Of a stretch of 64,000 nucleotides of DNA, positions 7,575 through 17,308 are shown one piece after another. Positions within the stretch are counted from its first letter, which is position 1; every line of letters starts with the position of its first letter. The notes under the pieces are model-generated. The model worked only from the letters and a program-made list of their open reading frames with translations. It ran no database searches and had not been told where the DNA came from. The stretch is from NCBI GenBank assembly GCA_034430895.1, contig DAOUDW010000038.1, forward strand, positions 1-64,000, written 5' to 3'. The translations under genes and the position numbers were made by a program. This DNA comes from WVZH01 sp034430895 (GTDB lineage Bacteria; Chloroflexota; Anaerolineae; Anaerolineales; E44-bin32).

Positions 7575-10352
7575 ATGACGAATCAACCCCGTCTGTTTCT
7601 CATCGATGGTCATGCACTTGCATACCGCACGTACTTCGCATTGACGCGTGCGGGTGATCCCTCCCGCTGGATAACGAAATCCGGTGAGCCAACCGCCGGG
7701 ACTTACGGTTTCGTATCCGTACTCCTTTCGCTTCTTGAACGAGAAGAACCGGAGTATCTCGCCGTCTCCTTCGATACCGGTCGAACATTCCGTGATGATC
7801 TTTTCGATGAATACAAAGCTACGCGTGAAAAAATGCCTGATGATTTGCGTCTGCAAATCGAACGAATTCGAGAGATCATTACGGCATTTGGAATCCCCAT
7901 TCTGGAGGCCGAGGGTTTCGAAGCAGATGATGTGCTCGGTACGGTAGCTCGAAAAGCGGCATCGCAGGATGTTCACACCATCATCGTCACCGGAGATAGA
8001 GATCTCCTGCAGCTCGTCAGTGAAAACGTGACCATCCAGCTTTCCGGCCAGAAACTCTCCGAAGCCACGGACTATGGTCCGGAACAGGTGCGCAAACGCT
8101 ATGGCCTCGAACCCGGGCAGCTGGTCGATTACAAAGCTCTTGTAGGCGACAGCAGCGACAACATCCCTGGCGTACGCGGCGTTGGGGAGAAAACAGCAAC
8201 TTCGCTGCTGCAACAATATAAGAATCTGGATAATATCTTCGCCAATCTGGACGATGTTCCAACACGCTTCCGCAGTAAATTGGATGATGGTAGAGAAAGT
8301 GCATATCTGAGTAAAAAGCTGGGCCAAATCGAAACGGAAGTACCGATTGAATTCGATCTCGAAGCATGCCGCGCCCAGGCATACAATCGGGACGAAATTG
8401 TCGACCTTTTTCGAGAACTTGAATTCCGCACATTACTCAACCGCATCCAAACCGACTCATCTGGCAGTGAACAACAGATGAGTTTGTTCGTCAGCGAGGA
8501 ACAAACCCAACAAACACAAACCCGAACAGTCCACATCGTCGACAACGGCGAAAAACTCGACAACCTGATCCAGCGTCTTGACGCGGCGGAACAGATTGCT
8601 TTCGATGTCGAAACGACCAGCACAGATGCGATCCAGGCCGAGCTGGTCGGAATCTCGCTTGCTACGCAGCCCGAAGAAGGCTTTTACATCCCGGTTGGGC
8701 ATATCCCAGCCAAAGAAGGATCGCAGCTCGATCTAGATACTGTGCTCGAAGCGCTGCGCGCTCCCCTAACCGATCCGAAAAAGGGCAAAGTGGGTCACAA
8801 TCTCAAGTATGATTACACGCTCCTCGCTCGTCATGGGCTTCAGGTATCGCCACTCAGCTTCGACACTATGCTGGCCGAATGGCTTTGCGATCCTGCTTCC
8901 CGCAATCTTGGTTTGAAGAGTCTGGCCTGGATTCGTCTGGGCGTCGAAATGACGGACATCGAAGCCCTCATCGGTCATGGACGGAATCAACGCTCCATGG
9001 CCGTGGTCCCAATCTCAGAAGTCGCTCCGTATGCCGCAGCCGATGCCGAAATCTGTCTGCGGCTTCTTCCCCTCCTCCGGGAAGAACTTAAGCAAAAGCA
9101 GCAAACGAAATTGTTCCAGGAGCTTGAAATGCCGCTGATCCCCATTCTGGCCAGAATGGAGATGACCGGCATCAGCCTGAACATCGACTTTCTGGAGCAA
9201 CTTTCTAAGCAGTTAAATGATCAAATGGCTAAAATCGAAGACGAGATCTTCAAAGAAGCGGGAAGAACGTTCAACGTTAACTCAACACAACAATTATCGA
9301 TCGTCCTTTTCGACGATCTATCCCTCCAGCCACCCGATCGCGCCCGTCGAACTGCATCCGGTCATTACTCCACCGCTGCATCTGTACTTGAAGAATTACG
9401 CAGCGCCCATCCAATCGTCGAACATATCCTCGCTTACCGTGAAATCACCAAAATTAAATCAACCTATGCGGATGCCCTCCCTCAACAAGTCAATCCGCAG
9501 ACCGGTCGCGTCCATACTTCCTTCAACCAGACGGGTTCGGTAACCGGCCGACTGGCGTCTTCCAATCCTAATTTACAGAACATACCCGTGCGGACGGAGA
9601 TAGGCCGTCAAATCCGACGGGCTTTCGTCGCCGAAAAAGGTCACACGCTGCTCAGCGTGGACTACTCACAAATCGAGCTGCGTATCGTCGCCCATCTATC
9701 CGAGGACAAAGCCATGCTGCAAGCCTTTCTCGACGATCAAGATATCCACAGCGCCACGGCAGCGGCCATTTTCGGCGTCGATCCCGCTGACGTCTCCTCC
9801 GATCTGCGTCGGCGGGCAAAAGCAATCAACTTTGGATTGATCTACGGTATGAGCCCCTTCGGATTGACCCGAACCACGGACCTAACCCTCGCTGAAGCCA
9901 AGGATTTTGTTAAGGCATACTTCGATCGCTTCCCCGGTGTGGAAAGATATCTCGAAGAAACCCGACAACAGGCCGAACAAGTCGGTTACGTTTCAACGCT
10001 GCTTGGTCGCCGACGATACTTCCCACAGCTGACCGCAGACGCTTCGGTATCCGAACAAGCTCGCGCTCGAGCGATGCGGGAAGCGATCAACGCCCCAATC
10101 CAAGGCACGGCCTCCGACATCATCAAAATTGCCATGATTCGACTTCCTGAAGCACTAGACGAGCACAAATTGAAAGCCAACATGCTGATTCAAGTACACG
10201 ATGAGCTCGTCCTCGAGTGTCCCCAGAGTGAACTTGCAAGTACCTCCCAGACCGTACAACAAGTCATGCAAGATGCATGTGAGTTACGTGTGCCATTGAA
10301 AACCGATGCGAAAGCGGGAACGACCTGGGCAAGCATGAAACCGATGGAATGA
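7575..10352 (+). CDS. polA: DNA polymerase I
   Basis: 925 residues from ATG 7575, 8 nt after AGGGAG; a GTG at 7566 would overlap that site. It has all three classical domains. The N-terminal 5'-3' exonuclease (about 1-290) contains FEADDVLGT, GDRDLLQL and GDSSDNIPGVRGVGEKTA. The 3'-5' exonuclease (about 325-510) keeps AFDVETTS, GHNLKYDYTLL and YAAADAE, so proofreading residues appear present. The polymerase domain has motif A (SVDYSQIELR), motif B (RRRAKAINFGLIYG) and motif C (QVHDELV). It repairs and fills gaps and removes Okazaki primers. Length and motif order are normal for the family. Confidence 0.98.
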   Translation: MTNQPRLFLIDGHALAYRTYFALTRAGDPSRWITKSGEPTAGTYGFVSVLLSLLEREEPEYLAVSFDTGRTFRDDLFDEYKATREKMPDDLRLQIERIREIITAFGIPILEAEGFEADDVLGTVARKAASQDVHTIIVTGDRDLLQLVSENVTIQLSGQKLSEATDYGPEQVRKRYGLEPGQLVDYKALVGDSSDNIPGVRGVGEKTATSLLQQYKNLDNIFANLDDVPTRFRSKLDDGRESAYLSKKLGQIETEVPIEFDLEACRAQAYNRDEIVDLFRELEFRTLLNRIQTDSSGSEQQMSLFVSEEQTQQTQTRTVHIVDNGEKLDNLIQRLDAAEQIAFDVETTSTDAIQAELVGISLATQPEEGFYIPVGHIPAKEGSQLDLDTVLEALRAPLTDPKKGKVGHNLKYDYTLLARHGLQVSPLSFDTMLAEWLCDPASRNLGLKSLAWIRLGVEMTDIEALIGHGRNQRSMAVVPISEVAPYAAADAEICLRLLPLLREELKQKQQTKLFQELEMPLIPILARMEMTGISLNIDFLEQLSKQLNDQMAKIEDEIFKEAGRTFNVNSTQQLSIVLFDDLSLQPPDRARRTASGHYSTAASVLEELRSAHPIVEHILAYREITKIKSTYADALPQQVNPQTGRVHTSFNQTGSVTGRLASSNPNLQNIPVRTEIGRQIRRAFVAEKGHTLLSVDYSQIELRIVAHLSEDKAMLQAFLDDQDIHSATAAAIFGVDPADVSSDLRRRAKAINFGLIYGMSPFGLTRTTDLTLAEAKDFVKAYFDRFPGVERYLEETRQQAEQVGYVSTLLGRRRYFPQLTADASVSEQARARAMREAINAPIQGTASDIIKIAMIRLPEALDEHKLKANMLIQVHDELVLECPQSELASTSQTVQQVMQDACELRVPLKTDAKAGTTWASMKPME

Positions 10353-10434
10353 AACCTACCCGGAGTTGGATGTTTGCGAGAGCAGCAGATGGATAACGTT
10401 CTTTCCGAATCACTCAGCGACCGATGATGACTTA

Positions 10435-10443
10435 TGCTATACT
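10435..10443 (+). promoter_or_regulatory. Extended -10 promoter of TPR gene
   Basis: TGC plus TATACT (10438-10443), 39 nt before ATG 10483; no convincing -35. It probably drives the run TPR-cdaA-cdaR-der. Confidence 0.45.
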
Positions 10444-10482
10444 CGCCTCGCTGTAGAATTTATATAACAAGAAGATCGTGAT

Positions 10483-12837
10483 ATGACCGAACAGCAAAGC
10501 CTTTTCGAAGAATCCATGCGCTTGGGGCACTCTGCTGCCTGGGACCTAAAATGGGACCGGGCGATCGAGTTTTACCGCAAAGCCCTGGTGCAAGCGCCGG
10601 ATGATCCCAATGCCCTTACCAGTTTGGGATTGGCATTGCTGGAGACCGAGCAGTATAAGGAAGCGCTCTCGGTTTATCACAAGGCTGCGAAGGTTTCCAC
10701 CAACGATCCCATCCCACTCGAACGGTGTGCCGAGATCTTCGAACGTCTGGGGCAGATCAGCGATGCGGTGATACAGCGTAACGCCGCCGCCCAACGCTAC
10801 CTGGCCCGTAAAGATGCCCAGAAAGCCATCGAAAACTGGGTACACATTGCACGGCTGACGCCTGATGATCTCCACACGCGCTCCACATTGGCGGTCACGT
10901 ATGAACGAACTGGAAATGCCCGCCAGGCGGTATATGAATACATCAATGTCGCCTCCATCCTGCAACGAGCCGGGAACACCGAACGCGCCATCGAAGCCGT
11001 ACAACGTGCCTTACGCCTCGTCCCAGGACATCCGGAAGCAGGCAAAGCTTTACGCGCCCTCAAAGTCGGTGAAACCCTGGCGCCTCCATCACAACCACGC
11101 GGCGCAACTGCACCGCTGCGCATGGCCAAAGTCCAAGAATACATCAAGGCCGAGTCTGTAGAAAAGGAAGAAGAAGACGATGAGGTGGCCGACCCGGAAA
11201 TCGCGGCACAGCGTGATGCGCTCAAGATTTTAGCCGGCTTGCTCTTCGATGAACCAAAGGGGGATGATGATGACAAAATCGATGACTCAGGAAATGGGTC
11301 ATCCGGCCGATCCATTCTTACAGGAGGTTTAAGCCTTTCGGGCCGGAAATCCGTCGGTCAACCTCAGATGTATCGCTATCTCGGACAAGCGATCGATCTA
11401 CAAACTCGCGGCAAAGATAAAGAAGCCATAAAAGAATTTGAACGGGCGATAAAGGCGGGGTTGGATCATCGCGCCGCACATTATAACGTCGGCATCTTGT
11501 ATAAAAAACAGGAAGACTATCAAGCCGCCAAAAAGAGCCTGTCCGCCGCTTTGGGTTACGCGGATTTGGATTTGGGCACCAATCTTTCGCTCGGACGAAT
11601 CGCCCGAATCGAGAAAGACCTGCCTGAAGCCGCCCGGTACTTGCTCCAGGCATTGAGAATCGCCGATTCGCTTTCTGTCGATTCGAGCCAATCCTCTTCA
11701 CTAAATCAATTTTACGATGCCATGCTCGTCTCTCAGGAAGAAGGCAATGAAGAAGAACTGGATCGCATCGTGGAAAGCACACTCAATTTTCTGAGTGGAC
11801 CAGATTGGATGCGCCGTCTACGTCAAGCACGCATGCAGTTGGAAAGTGAAGGAACGGAAAGCTCCATGGTCGTTCCTATCGCAGAAATGCTCGCCGTCGG
11901 CGGAACCGACCGTGTGCTTCAATCCCTTGGGAAAATCGACGATCTTCTCGTTCGAGAATTGTACACAGCCGCAATGGAAGAAGCGATGCTAACACTCGAT
12001 CACGCCCCATCCTATCTGGCACTCCACATGAGAATGGCAGAGATCATGATCCGCAGCGGTCGCAAGGAAGCCGGACTTGAAAAAATGGGGATCGTCGCCG
12101 AAACACATCGCGTACGAGGCGAAACACCCCAAGCGGCGGATGTCTATGCAAAGATTATTCGCGAAGCTCCGATCAACATCCCGGCCAGGAACCGTTTGAT
12201 CGAACTCTATATTCAACAAGATCAACACAAGGAAGCCCTGGAAAATTACTTCAACCTGGCGGAAATTTATCAACAGATGGCAGAAATCGATTCGTCCAGG
12301 AAAGCCTTAGCTGCTGCTCTCAGCCTGGCGCAGGATTCATCCGTCGACCGCGAATGGTCTGTAAAGATCTTGCGGGAAATGGGCGATATCGACCTTTCTC
12401 GCCTGGATTGGCGCCGTGCCCTACGCGTGTATTCGCAAATCCGCACCTTGGATCCACACGATGTTAAAGCACGAACGCATGTGATCGATTTGAATTTACG
12501 ACTCGCCCAGGACAACCAGGCCGCTCAGGAATTGGATGGTTATCTCGAATATCTCGTCCAACATGATCGCGGCCAGGACGCCTTAACGTTCATCGAAGAA
12601 CTGGCGCGTGAACATCCTGGAAAACAGATTCTTCATGAACGCCTTGCCGAGGCGTATCTCGCCGCTGGTCGTACCGCGGATGCCATCTCACAATTCGACG
12701 CGCTGGGCGAGATCCTTCTCGATTCTGGAAATAACGACGAAGCGATTCGAACGATTGAAAGGATCATATCGCTTGGACCGCCCGATATCGAAGGCTACCA
12801 GGAACTGCTCCGCAATTTAAAGGGGGGTCAAGCGTAG
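10483..12837 (+). CDS. Tetratricopeptide-repeat protein
   Basis: 784 residues, mostly TPR units recognisable by the W-x(2)-A-x(3)-Y / A-x(3)-A / P spacing (e.g. WDRAIEFYRKALVQAPDDPN at the N-terminus). N-terminal repeats cover about 15-200, a charged low-complexity linker (about 220-285; EKEEEDDEVADPE and DDDDKIDDSG) separates them, and further repeats run to the C-terminus (about 300-780). There is no signal peptide or membrane segment, so it is a cytoplasmic scaffold. It lies 29 nt before the c-di-AMP synthase gene in the same direction, which suggests co-transcription but does not prove a common role. Its partner is unknown. Confidence 0.85.
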   Translation: MTEQQSLFEESMRLGHSAAWDLKWDRAIEFYRKALVQAPDDPNALTSLGLALLETEQYKEALSVYHKAAKVSTNDPIPLERCAEIFERLGQISDAVIQRNAAAQRYLARKDAQKAIENWVHIARLTPDDLHTRSTLAVTYERTGNARQAVYEYINVASILQRAGNTERAIEAVQRALRLVPGHPEAGKALRALKVGETLAPPSQPRGATAPLRMAKVQEYIKAESVEKEEEDDEVADPEIAAQRDALKILAGLLFDEPKGDDDDKIDDSGNGSSGRSILTGGLSLSGRKSVGQPQMYRYLGQAIDLQTRGKDKEAIKEFERAIKAGLDHRAAHYNVGILYKKQEDYQAAKKSLSAALGYADLDLGTNLSLGRIARIEKDLPEAARYLLQALRIADSLSVDSSQSSSLNQFYDAMLVSQEEGNEEELDRIVESTLNFLSGPDWMRRLRQARMQLESEGTESSMVVPIAEMLAVGGTDRVLQSLGKIDDLLVRELYTAAMEEAMLTLDHAPSYLALHMRMAEIMIRSGRKEAGLEKMGIVAETHRVRGETPQAADVYAKIIREAPINIPARNRLIELYIQQDQHKEALENYFNLAEIYQQMAEIDSSRKALAAALSLAQDSSVDREWSVKILREMGDIDLSRLDWRRALRVYSQIRTLDPHDVKARTHVIDLNLRLAQDNQAAQELDGYLEYLVQHDRGQDALTFIEELAREHPGKQILHERLAEAYLAAGRTADAISQFDALGEILLDSGNNDEAIRTIERIISLGPPDIEGYQELLRNLKGGQA

Positions 12838-12866
12838 ATCCTGTTGATGTAAGATAGGTTTCGACC

Positions 12867-13742
12867 GTGACCAATTTGATCAATGAGCTGGATTTATTCA
12901 TACAACGTTTTAACTGGCTGAGCTTGATTGACATCTTACTCGTCACCATGGTGATGTTCTTGCTCTTGAGATTGATGCGTGGTACACGTGCGGAAATCCT
13001 TTTGCGCGGCATCATCCTATTGACCGTTGGGATCGCTTTAATCACGCTGGTGCTGGATTTGCCCGCATTTTCATGGCTGCTTCAAACAGTATTACCGGCA
13101 TTAATCGTAGCCATTCCTGTCATTTTTGCCCCGGAAATCCGTCGTGCACTGGAACAGGTGGGGAGAGCAGGGGATTTCTTCGTTCTCGGCACACAACCCA
13201 GCGCCATCGAAAACATGATCGAAATACTCTGCGGCACGGCACAACGTCTCGCGGAACGCAGATTCGGCGCGTTAATCGTCGTCGAACGAGAAGTACCCTT
13301 GGATGAATATGTCGAAACTGGCATTCTACTCAAGGCACAATTAACCCCCGAACTACTGCTTCAGATCTTCTTTCACAACACCCCGCTGCATGATGGTGCC
13401 GTGATTGTCCGGGACGGTCGTCTCATCGCGGCATCCTGTGTAATGCCGCTCTCCTCCAGTGGCACACTCTCAAGATCACCCACCCATCACTTTGGCCTGC
13501 GCCATCGCGCCGCGTTGGGCATCAGCGAGGTCAGCGATTCGGTTTCCGTCGTCGTATCCGAGGAAACGGGATCAGTCTCCATCACCCACAACGGACGCAT
13601 GATCAGACGGCTGGATCAAAACCGTCTACGCAACATCCTTACCGCCTTTTTCCAACCTCGTACGACCAGTCGCCTCCCAGACTGGCTAGATCAATGGCTC
13701 GTTCGTTTTCAACAAACAAGCAGCGAAGCCCAGGGAGATTGA
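12867..13742 (+). CDS. cdaA: Diadenylate cyclase CdaA
   Basis: 291 residues from GTG 12867. Three N-terminal membrane segments (about 20-36, 45-63, 68-87) are followed by a DAC domain with both signature motifs: Asp176-Gly-Ala (LHDGAVIV) and Arg212-His-Arg (GLRHRAALG). It condenses two ATP into cyclic di-AMP at the membrane; c-di-AMP controls potassium and osmolyte balance and wall homeostasis. The order cdaA then YbbR-domain gene is the conserved arrangement known from Firmicutes (cdaA-cdaR). There is no glmM in the window. Length and motifs are complete, so it should be active. Confidence 0.96.
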   Translation: MTNLINELDLFIQRFNWLSLIDILLVTMVMFLLLRLMRGTRAEILLRGIILLTVGIALITLVLDLPAFSWLLQTVLPALIVAIPVIFAPEIRRALEQVGRAGDFFVLGTQPSAIENMIEILCGTAQRLAERRFGALIVVEREVPLDEYVETGILLKAQLTPELLLQIFFHNTPLHDGAVIVRDGRLIAASCVMPLSSSGTLSRSPTHHFGLRHRAALGISEVSDSVSVVVSEETGSVSITHNGRMIRRLDQNRLRNILTAFFQPRTTSRLPDWLDQWLVRFQQTSSEAQGD

Positions 13743-13750
13743 AGCCTTCC

Positions 13751-14998
13751 ATGTTGAAATGGCTCAAGATTAACTTCGGAACGCTTCTCCTTTCACTGAT
13801 CCTCGCGCTCACGGTCTGGTTTATCGCCGTCAATCAAGACGATCCGCGCGTCGAGCGCCTCTTGGAAGATCCGATTGAAATTCAATATGAGGGCGTCCCA
13901 GAGGGCTATCAAATCACCAACCCGTCTGCCAATCAAGCCAGCGTAACGCTACTGACAACGCAATCGATTTGGGATGAGTTATCCACTGAGGATATTCGTT
14001 TGGTGGCGAAAATGGAGGGACTGGATCAGGGGACATACAAGGTGCCCATCCAGTCGGCAATTTCCCGACAATTGGTTAAGGTCACCGACATCAATCCAGA
14101 ATCTGTGATCGTAACCCTGGAAATCAAAGAAACAAAAGAACTGCCCATTCATGTCGTTACCCTGGGGAGCCCGGCATTGAGCTATTCTGCAGAAGAACCC
14201 CTTGCCGATCCCCAAAATGCAATTATTACCGGACCGGCATCCCTGGTGGCGCGTGTTGTCGAATTGCGCGCCCCAATCAATCTAACCAATCGGCAGGAAA
14301 GACTGGACCAATTGGCTCCGATTATAGCTTTGGATGAAGACGGTCTTGAAGTTGATGGAGTGCAGATCTCGCCGGAGACTGTACGTGTTGAAGTGCAGAT
14401 CACACAGCAGCCGAACTATCGCCTCGTCTCCGTAATCCCCAAGATCGAAGGCGAAACGGATCTGGTGGAAGCCGGCTATCTGTTTACCGAGGTAACCGTC
14501 ACACCCCAATTGGTGACGATTTTTTCCTCCGACCCTCAAGCATTTGAAGACCTGCCGGGGTTCATCGAAACCGTACCTCTCAATTTGGCCGGAGCCGTGG
14601 ATGATATCGAGCAGCAGCTACAGCTTAACCTGCCACCGGGCTTTTCACTCGCTTTCGAACAGAGTGTGACCGTGAAAGTCGATATCGAACCCCGCACCAA
14701 CTCGGTCACCATCAATCGGCCGTTGGATGTGCGTGGCGTCGGCGACAATCTTTACGCACTCCTATCTCCGGATGAAGTCTCGATTATTCTCACAGGTCCG
14801 GCGGCCATCCTCAACACACTGCAACCCGAAGAAATCATCGTTGTCGTCGATGTGACCGATTTAGAACCCGGAACCTACCAGATTACACCCCAGATCATAG
14901 GTATTCCTACGGACATCGATGCCAGCGGCCCAATCCCGGCCACCATCCAGGTCACAATCAGCGCATCCCCACTACCCACATCAAGCATAGATTCTTGA
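13751..14998 (+). CDS. cdaR: YbbR-domain protein, CdaR-like regulator of CdaA
   Basis: 415 residues from ATG 13751, 8 nt after the cdaA stop. An upstream ATG (13694) would overlap cdaA by 49 nt and add a basic, non-conserved stretch; the Shine-Dalgarno (GGGAG, 13733-13737) is rather far, so the start is likely but not certain. One N-terminal membrane anchor (about 8-27; LLLSLILALTVWFIAVNQ) is followed by about four YbbR repeats outside the membrane (VPEGYQITNPSANQASVTL and similar units). In Firmicutes CdaR binds CdaA and tunes c-di-AMP output; that role is inferred here from gene order and domains. Confidence 0.85.
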   Translation: MLKWLKINFGTLLLSLILALTVWFIAVNQDDPRVERLLEDPIEIQYEGVPEGYQITNPSANQASVTLLTTQSIWDELSTEDIRLVAKMEGLDQGTYKVPIQSAISRQLVKVTDINPESVIVTLEIKETKELPIHVVTLGSPALSYSAEEPLADPQNAIITGPASLVARVVELRAPINLTNRQERLDQLAPIIALDEDGLEVDGVQISPETVRVEVQITQQPNYRLVSVIPKIEGETDLVEAGYLFTEVTVTPQLVTIFSSDPQAFEDLPGFIETVPLNLAGAVDDIEQQLQLNLPPGFSLAFEQSVTVKVDIEPRTNSVTINRPLDVRGVGDNLYALLSPDEVSIILTGPAAILNTLQPEEIIVVVDVTDLEPGTYQITPQIIGIPTDIDASGPIPATIQVTISASPLPTSSIDS

Positions 14999-15004
14999 AC
15001 GCCT

Positions 15005-16375
15005 ATGTCGAAACCTGTCGTTGCCCTCGTTGGACGGCCGAACGTCGGAAAGTCCACTTTGTTCAATCGCCTTGCAGGTGAACGCTTGGCCGTTGTGGAC
15101 GACCGGCCTGGCACGACGCGCGATCGTCTCGTTGCCGAAGCAGAATGGCAAGGAATCTCATTCGACATCGTCGACACCGGCGGCATCGATCCGACCAACA
15201 TCCGCCGTAGTGAACCGCTCTCCTTAGATTCCGCAGACTTTATCGAACAGATCCGCACCCAGGCTGAGTTGGCCATGCAGGATGCGGATGCCATCATTTT
15301 CATCGTGGATGTCGAAAGCGGGGTCACACCCGCGGACGTGGAGTTAGCCGAGAGATTGCGGAAATATCAAAGCCAGCGGCGAGATCGTAAACAGCCGCCA
15401 ATCCTTCTCGTGGTGAATCGCTGCGATAATGAACAGCGGCGTGGTCAAATTCACGAATTCTATGAACTCGGCATGGGCGATCCGATTCCCATCTCTGCTT
15501 TGCATGGCACCGGCACGGGCGACATGCTGGATTCGCTCATGGACGCCTTACAAATCGTCTCCGAATTCGACGATGATGAGGACGCTACGATAAAACTCGC
15601 CATCATCGGGCGTCCCAATGTGGGGAAATCCAGTCTGCTGAACCGCTTGCTCGGAGAAGAACGCGTGATCGTTTCCTCAATACCTGGAACCACACGCGAC
15701 GCCATCGATACCAGGCTTACTTACTACGGCACCTCGCTTATTCTGATCGATACCGCGGGAATCCGCCGGAGAGGCAAGATTGAAAGCGGCGTGGAACGCT
15801 ACTCCGTTTTACGCGCCTTAAAGGCCATCGAGCGCGCGGACGTCGTCCTACTACTCATCGACGCCACGGAAAATGTCACCGCACAGGACACCCATATCGC
15901 TGGGATGGCGATCGATAAAGCCAAAAGCGTCGTCGTTATCGTCAATAAGTGGGACGCAATCGATAAGGACGCCCATACCATGCCTGCTTTCACCGAACAC
16001 TTACGACAGGAATTGAACTTCATGGACTACGTCCCCGTTTTATTCATTTCCGCCAAGACAGGACTGCGTGTCAGTCAGGTCATTCCAACCGCACTCCTAG
16101 TGCAGGAAGAACGCTTGCGGCGCATACCAACCGGTCAGCTGAACCGCCTTCTCAGACAAGCTCTCCACGACCACCCTCCACCAACCCGAAAAGGGAAACG
16201 ACTGCGCATTCGTTACGCAACCCAAGTTCGTACGGATCCTCCCACGTTTCTCTTTCACGTCAACGATCCCAAGCTGGTGCACTTCAGTTACATGCGCTAT
16301 CTCGAAAATTGCATCCGGGCGGAATATCAATTTACCGGAACACCTTTGCGCCTTTCCTTTCGAAGACAATCCTAA
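15005..16375 (+). CDS. der: Ribosome biogenesis GTPase Der (EngA)
   Basis: 456 residues starting 6 nt after the cdaR stop. It has two tandem Era-like GTPase domains, each with a full G1 motif (GRPNVGKSTLFNRL near residue 11; GRPNVGKSSLLNRL near residue 202), G3 DTGG / DTAG and G4 NRCD / NKWD. A C-terminal KH-like domain follows (about 370-450). Der acts in 50S subunit maturation. Length and motifs are standard. The region between the two G domains contains an acidic stretch (EFDDDEDA) as is usual. Confidence 0.97.
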   Translation: MSKPVVALVGRPNVGKSTLFNRLAGERLAVVDDRPGTTRDRLVAEAEWQGISFDIVDTGGIDPTNIRRSEPLSLDSADFIEQIRTQAELAMQDADAIIFIVDVESGVTPADVELAERLRKYQSQRRDRKQPPILLVVNRCDNEQRRGQIHEFYELGMGDPIPISALHGTGTGDMLDSLMDALQIVSEFDDDEDATIKLAIIGRPNVGKSSLLNRLLGEERVIVSSIPGTTRDAIDTRLTYYGTSLILIDTAGIRRRGKIESGVERYSVLRALKAIERADVVLLLIDATENVTAQDTHIAGMAIDKAKSVVVIVNKWDAIDKDAHTMPAFTEHLRQELNFMDYVPVLFISAKTGLRVSQVIPTALLVQEERLRRIPTGQLNRLLRQALHDHPPPTRKGKRLRIRYATQVRTDPPTFLFHVNDPKLVHFSYMRYLENCIRAEYQFTGTPLRLSFRRQS

Positions 16376-16428
16376 GTCGTCTTCGTTCACAATCCCGCAC
16401 CTGACTGAGGAAACACACCGGTCGATAA

Positions 16429-16437
16429 TGATATAAT
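16429..16437 (+). promoter_or_regulatory. Extended -10 promoter of lepB, probably leaderless
   Basis: TGA plus TATAAT (16432-16437) ends only 8 nt before ATG 16446. The transcription start would fall at or one or two bases before the start codon, and no ribosome-binding site can fit. Confidence 0.6.
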
Positions 16438-16445
16438 TTGCTGCG

Positions 16446-17048
16446 ATGTCCAATCCATATTCCTTTAACCAACCTGCCGAATGGCAGATGCCGACCCCGG
16501 AAAAAACGCGGAACCGGATCGTACGCTACTTCGGCGAGTTACTCCATACAGCGCTGATCGCAGTGTTGCTTTTCATGGCAGTCAACCTTATCACGGCTCG
16601 CATTCGTGTCGAGGGTATCAGCATGGAACCGAGCCTTCACGATGGTCAATTTGTGGTCGTGAACCGGCTGGCCTACGAATGGCAAGAACCCATACGTGGA
16701 GACATCGTTGTCTTCTATTTTCCACAGAACCCGTCCCGGCGCTTCATCAAACGTGTGATTGGCTTGCAGGGGGATACCATCAATATTCAATCCGGCCAGG
16801 TCTACGTGAATGGCGTTCCGCTGGAGGAACCCTACATCGCCGCCTCGGCGAACTTCTCCGGCGAGTGGACGGTTGAACGTGGCAAGGTGTTTGTTCTCGG
16901 AGACAACCGCAATAATTCTTCTGATTCACCCGATTGGGGTAGCTTACCCATCGATGAAATCATTGGTAAAGCGATTTTCGTTTACTGGCCGCTGGACACT
17001 GTCGGTTTGATTCCTCACTACGATCTCGTCGGAGCTGCTGAAGAGTAA
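16446..17048 (+). CDS. lepB: Signal peptidase I
   Basis: 200 residues. One N-terminal membrane segment (about 33-50) is followed by the S26 peptidase domain with catalytic Ser59 (GISMEPSLHDGQ) and general-base Lys102 (RFIKRVIGLQGD), plus the conserved box VLGDNRNNSSDSPDWG. It cleaves signal peptides of exported proteins on the outer face of the membrane, relevant to the many secreted proteins in this window. It has its own promoter immediately at the start codon. Length is typical for a Gram-positive-type enzyme. Confidence 0.96.
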   Translation: MSNPYSFNQPAEWQMPTPEKTRNRIVRYFGELLHTALIAVLLFMAVNLITARIRVEGISMEPSLHDGQFVVVNRLAYEWQEPIRGDIVVFYFPQNPSRRFIKRVIGLQGDTINIQSGQVYVNGVPLEEPYIAASANFSGEWTVERGKVFVLGDNRNNSSDSPDWGSLPIDEIIGKAIFVYWPLDTVGLIPHYDLVGAAEE

Positions 17049-17079
17049 CAAGTTCCACTCGCCTGAATCCCATACGTTG

Positions 17080-17088
17080 TGCTAAAAT
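17080..17088 (+). promoter_or_regulatory. Candidate extended -10 with long 5' leader
   Basis: TGC plus TAAAAT (17083-17088). If used, it gives a leader of about 215 nt before the receiver-GAF gene at 17309. I recognise no known riboswitch or other feature in the remaining gap. Confidence 0.35.
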
Positions 17089-17308
17089 CGACTCACAGAA
17101 ACACCAGCAACGATCTGGTACGATTGGGAGATCTGGGGCATCATTTTGATAGTGTCGACTATCCGTTAGCGATTGCTAAATTGGTACAGCCTTCGATTCT
17201 GGAATAAAATGAGTCGCTCGATCAAGAACCTCAACGCCAATCCCATCGGATCGAAGCGATGAGGATGAGAGATTTTGTTTATTAGTACACCCGATAAAGG
17301 GCATTTGC

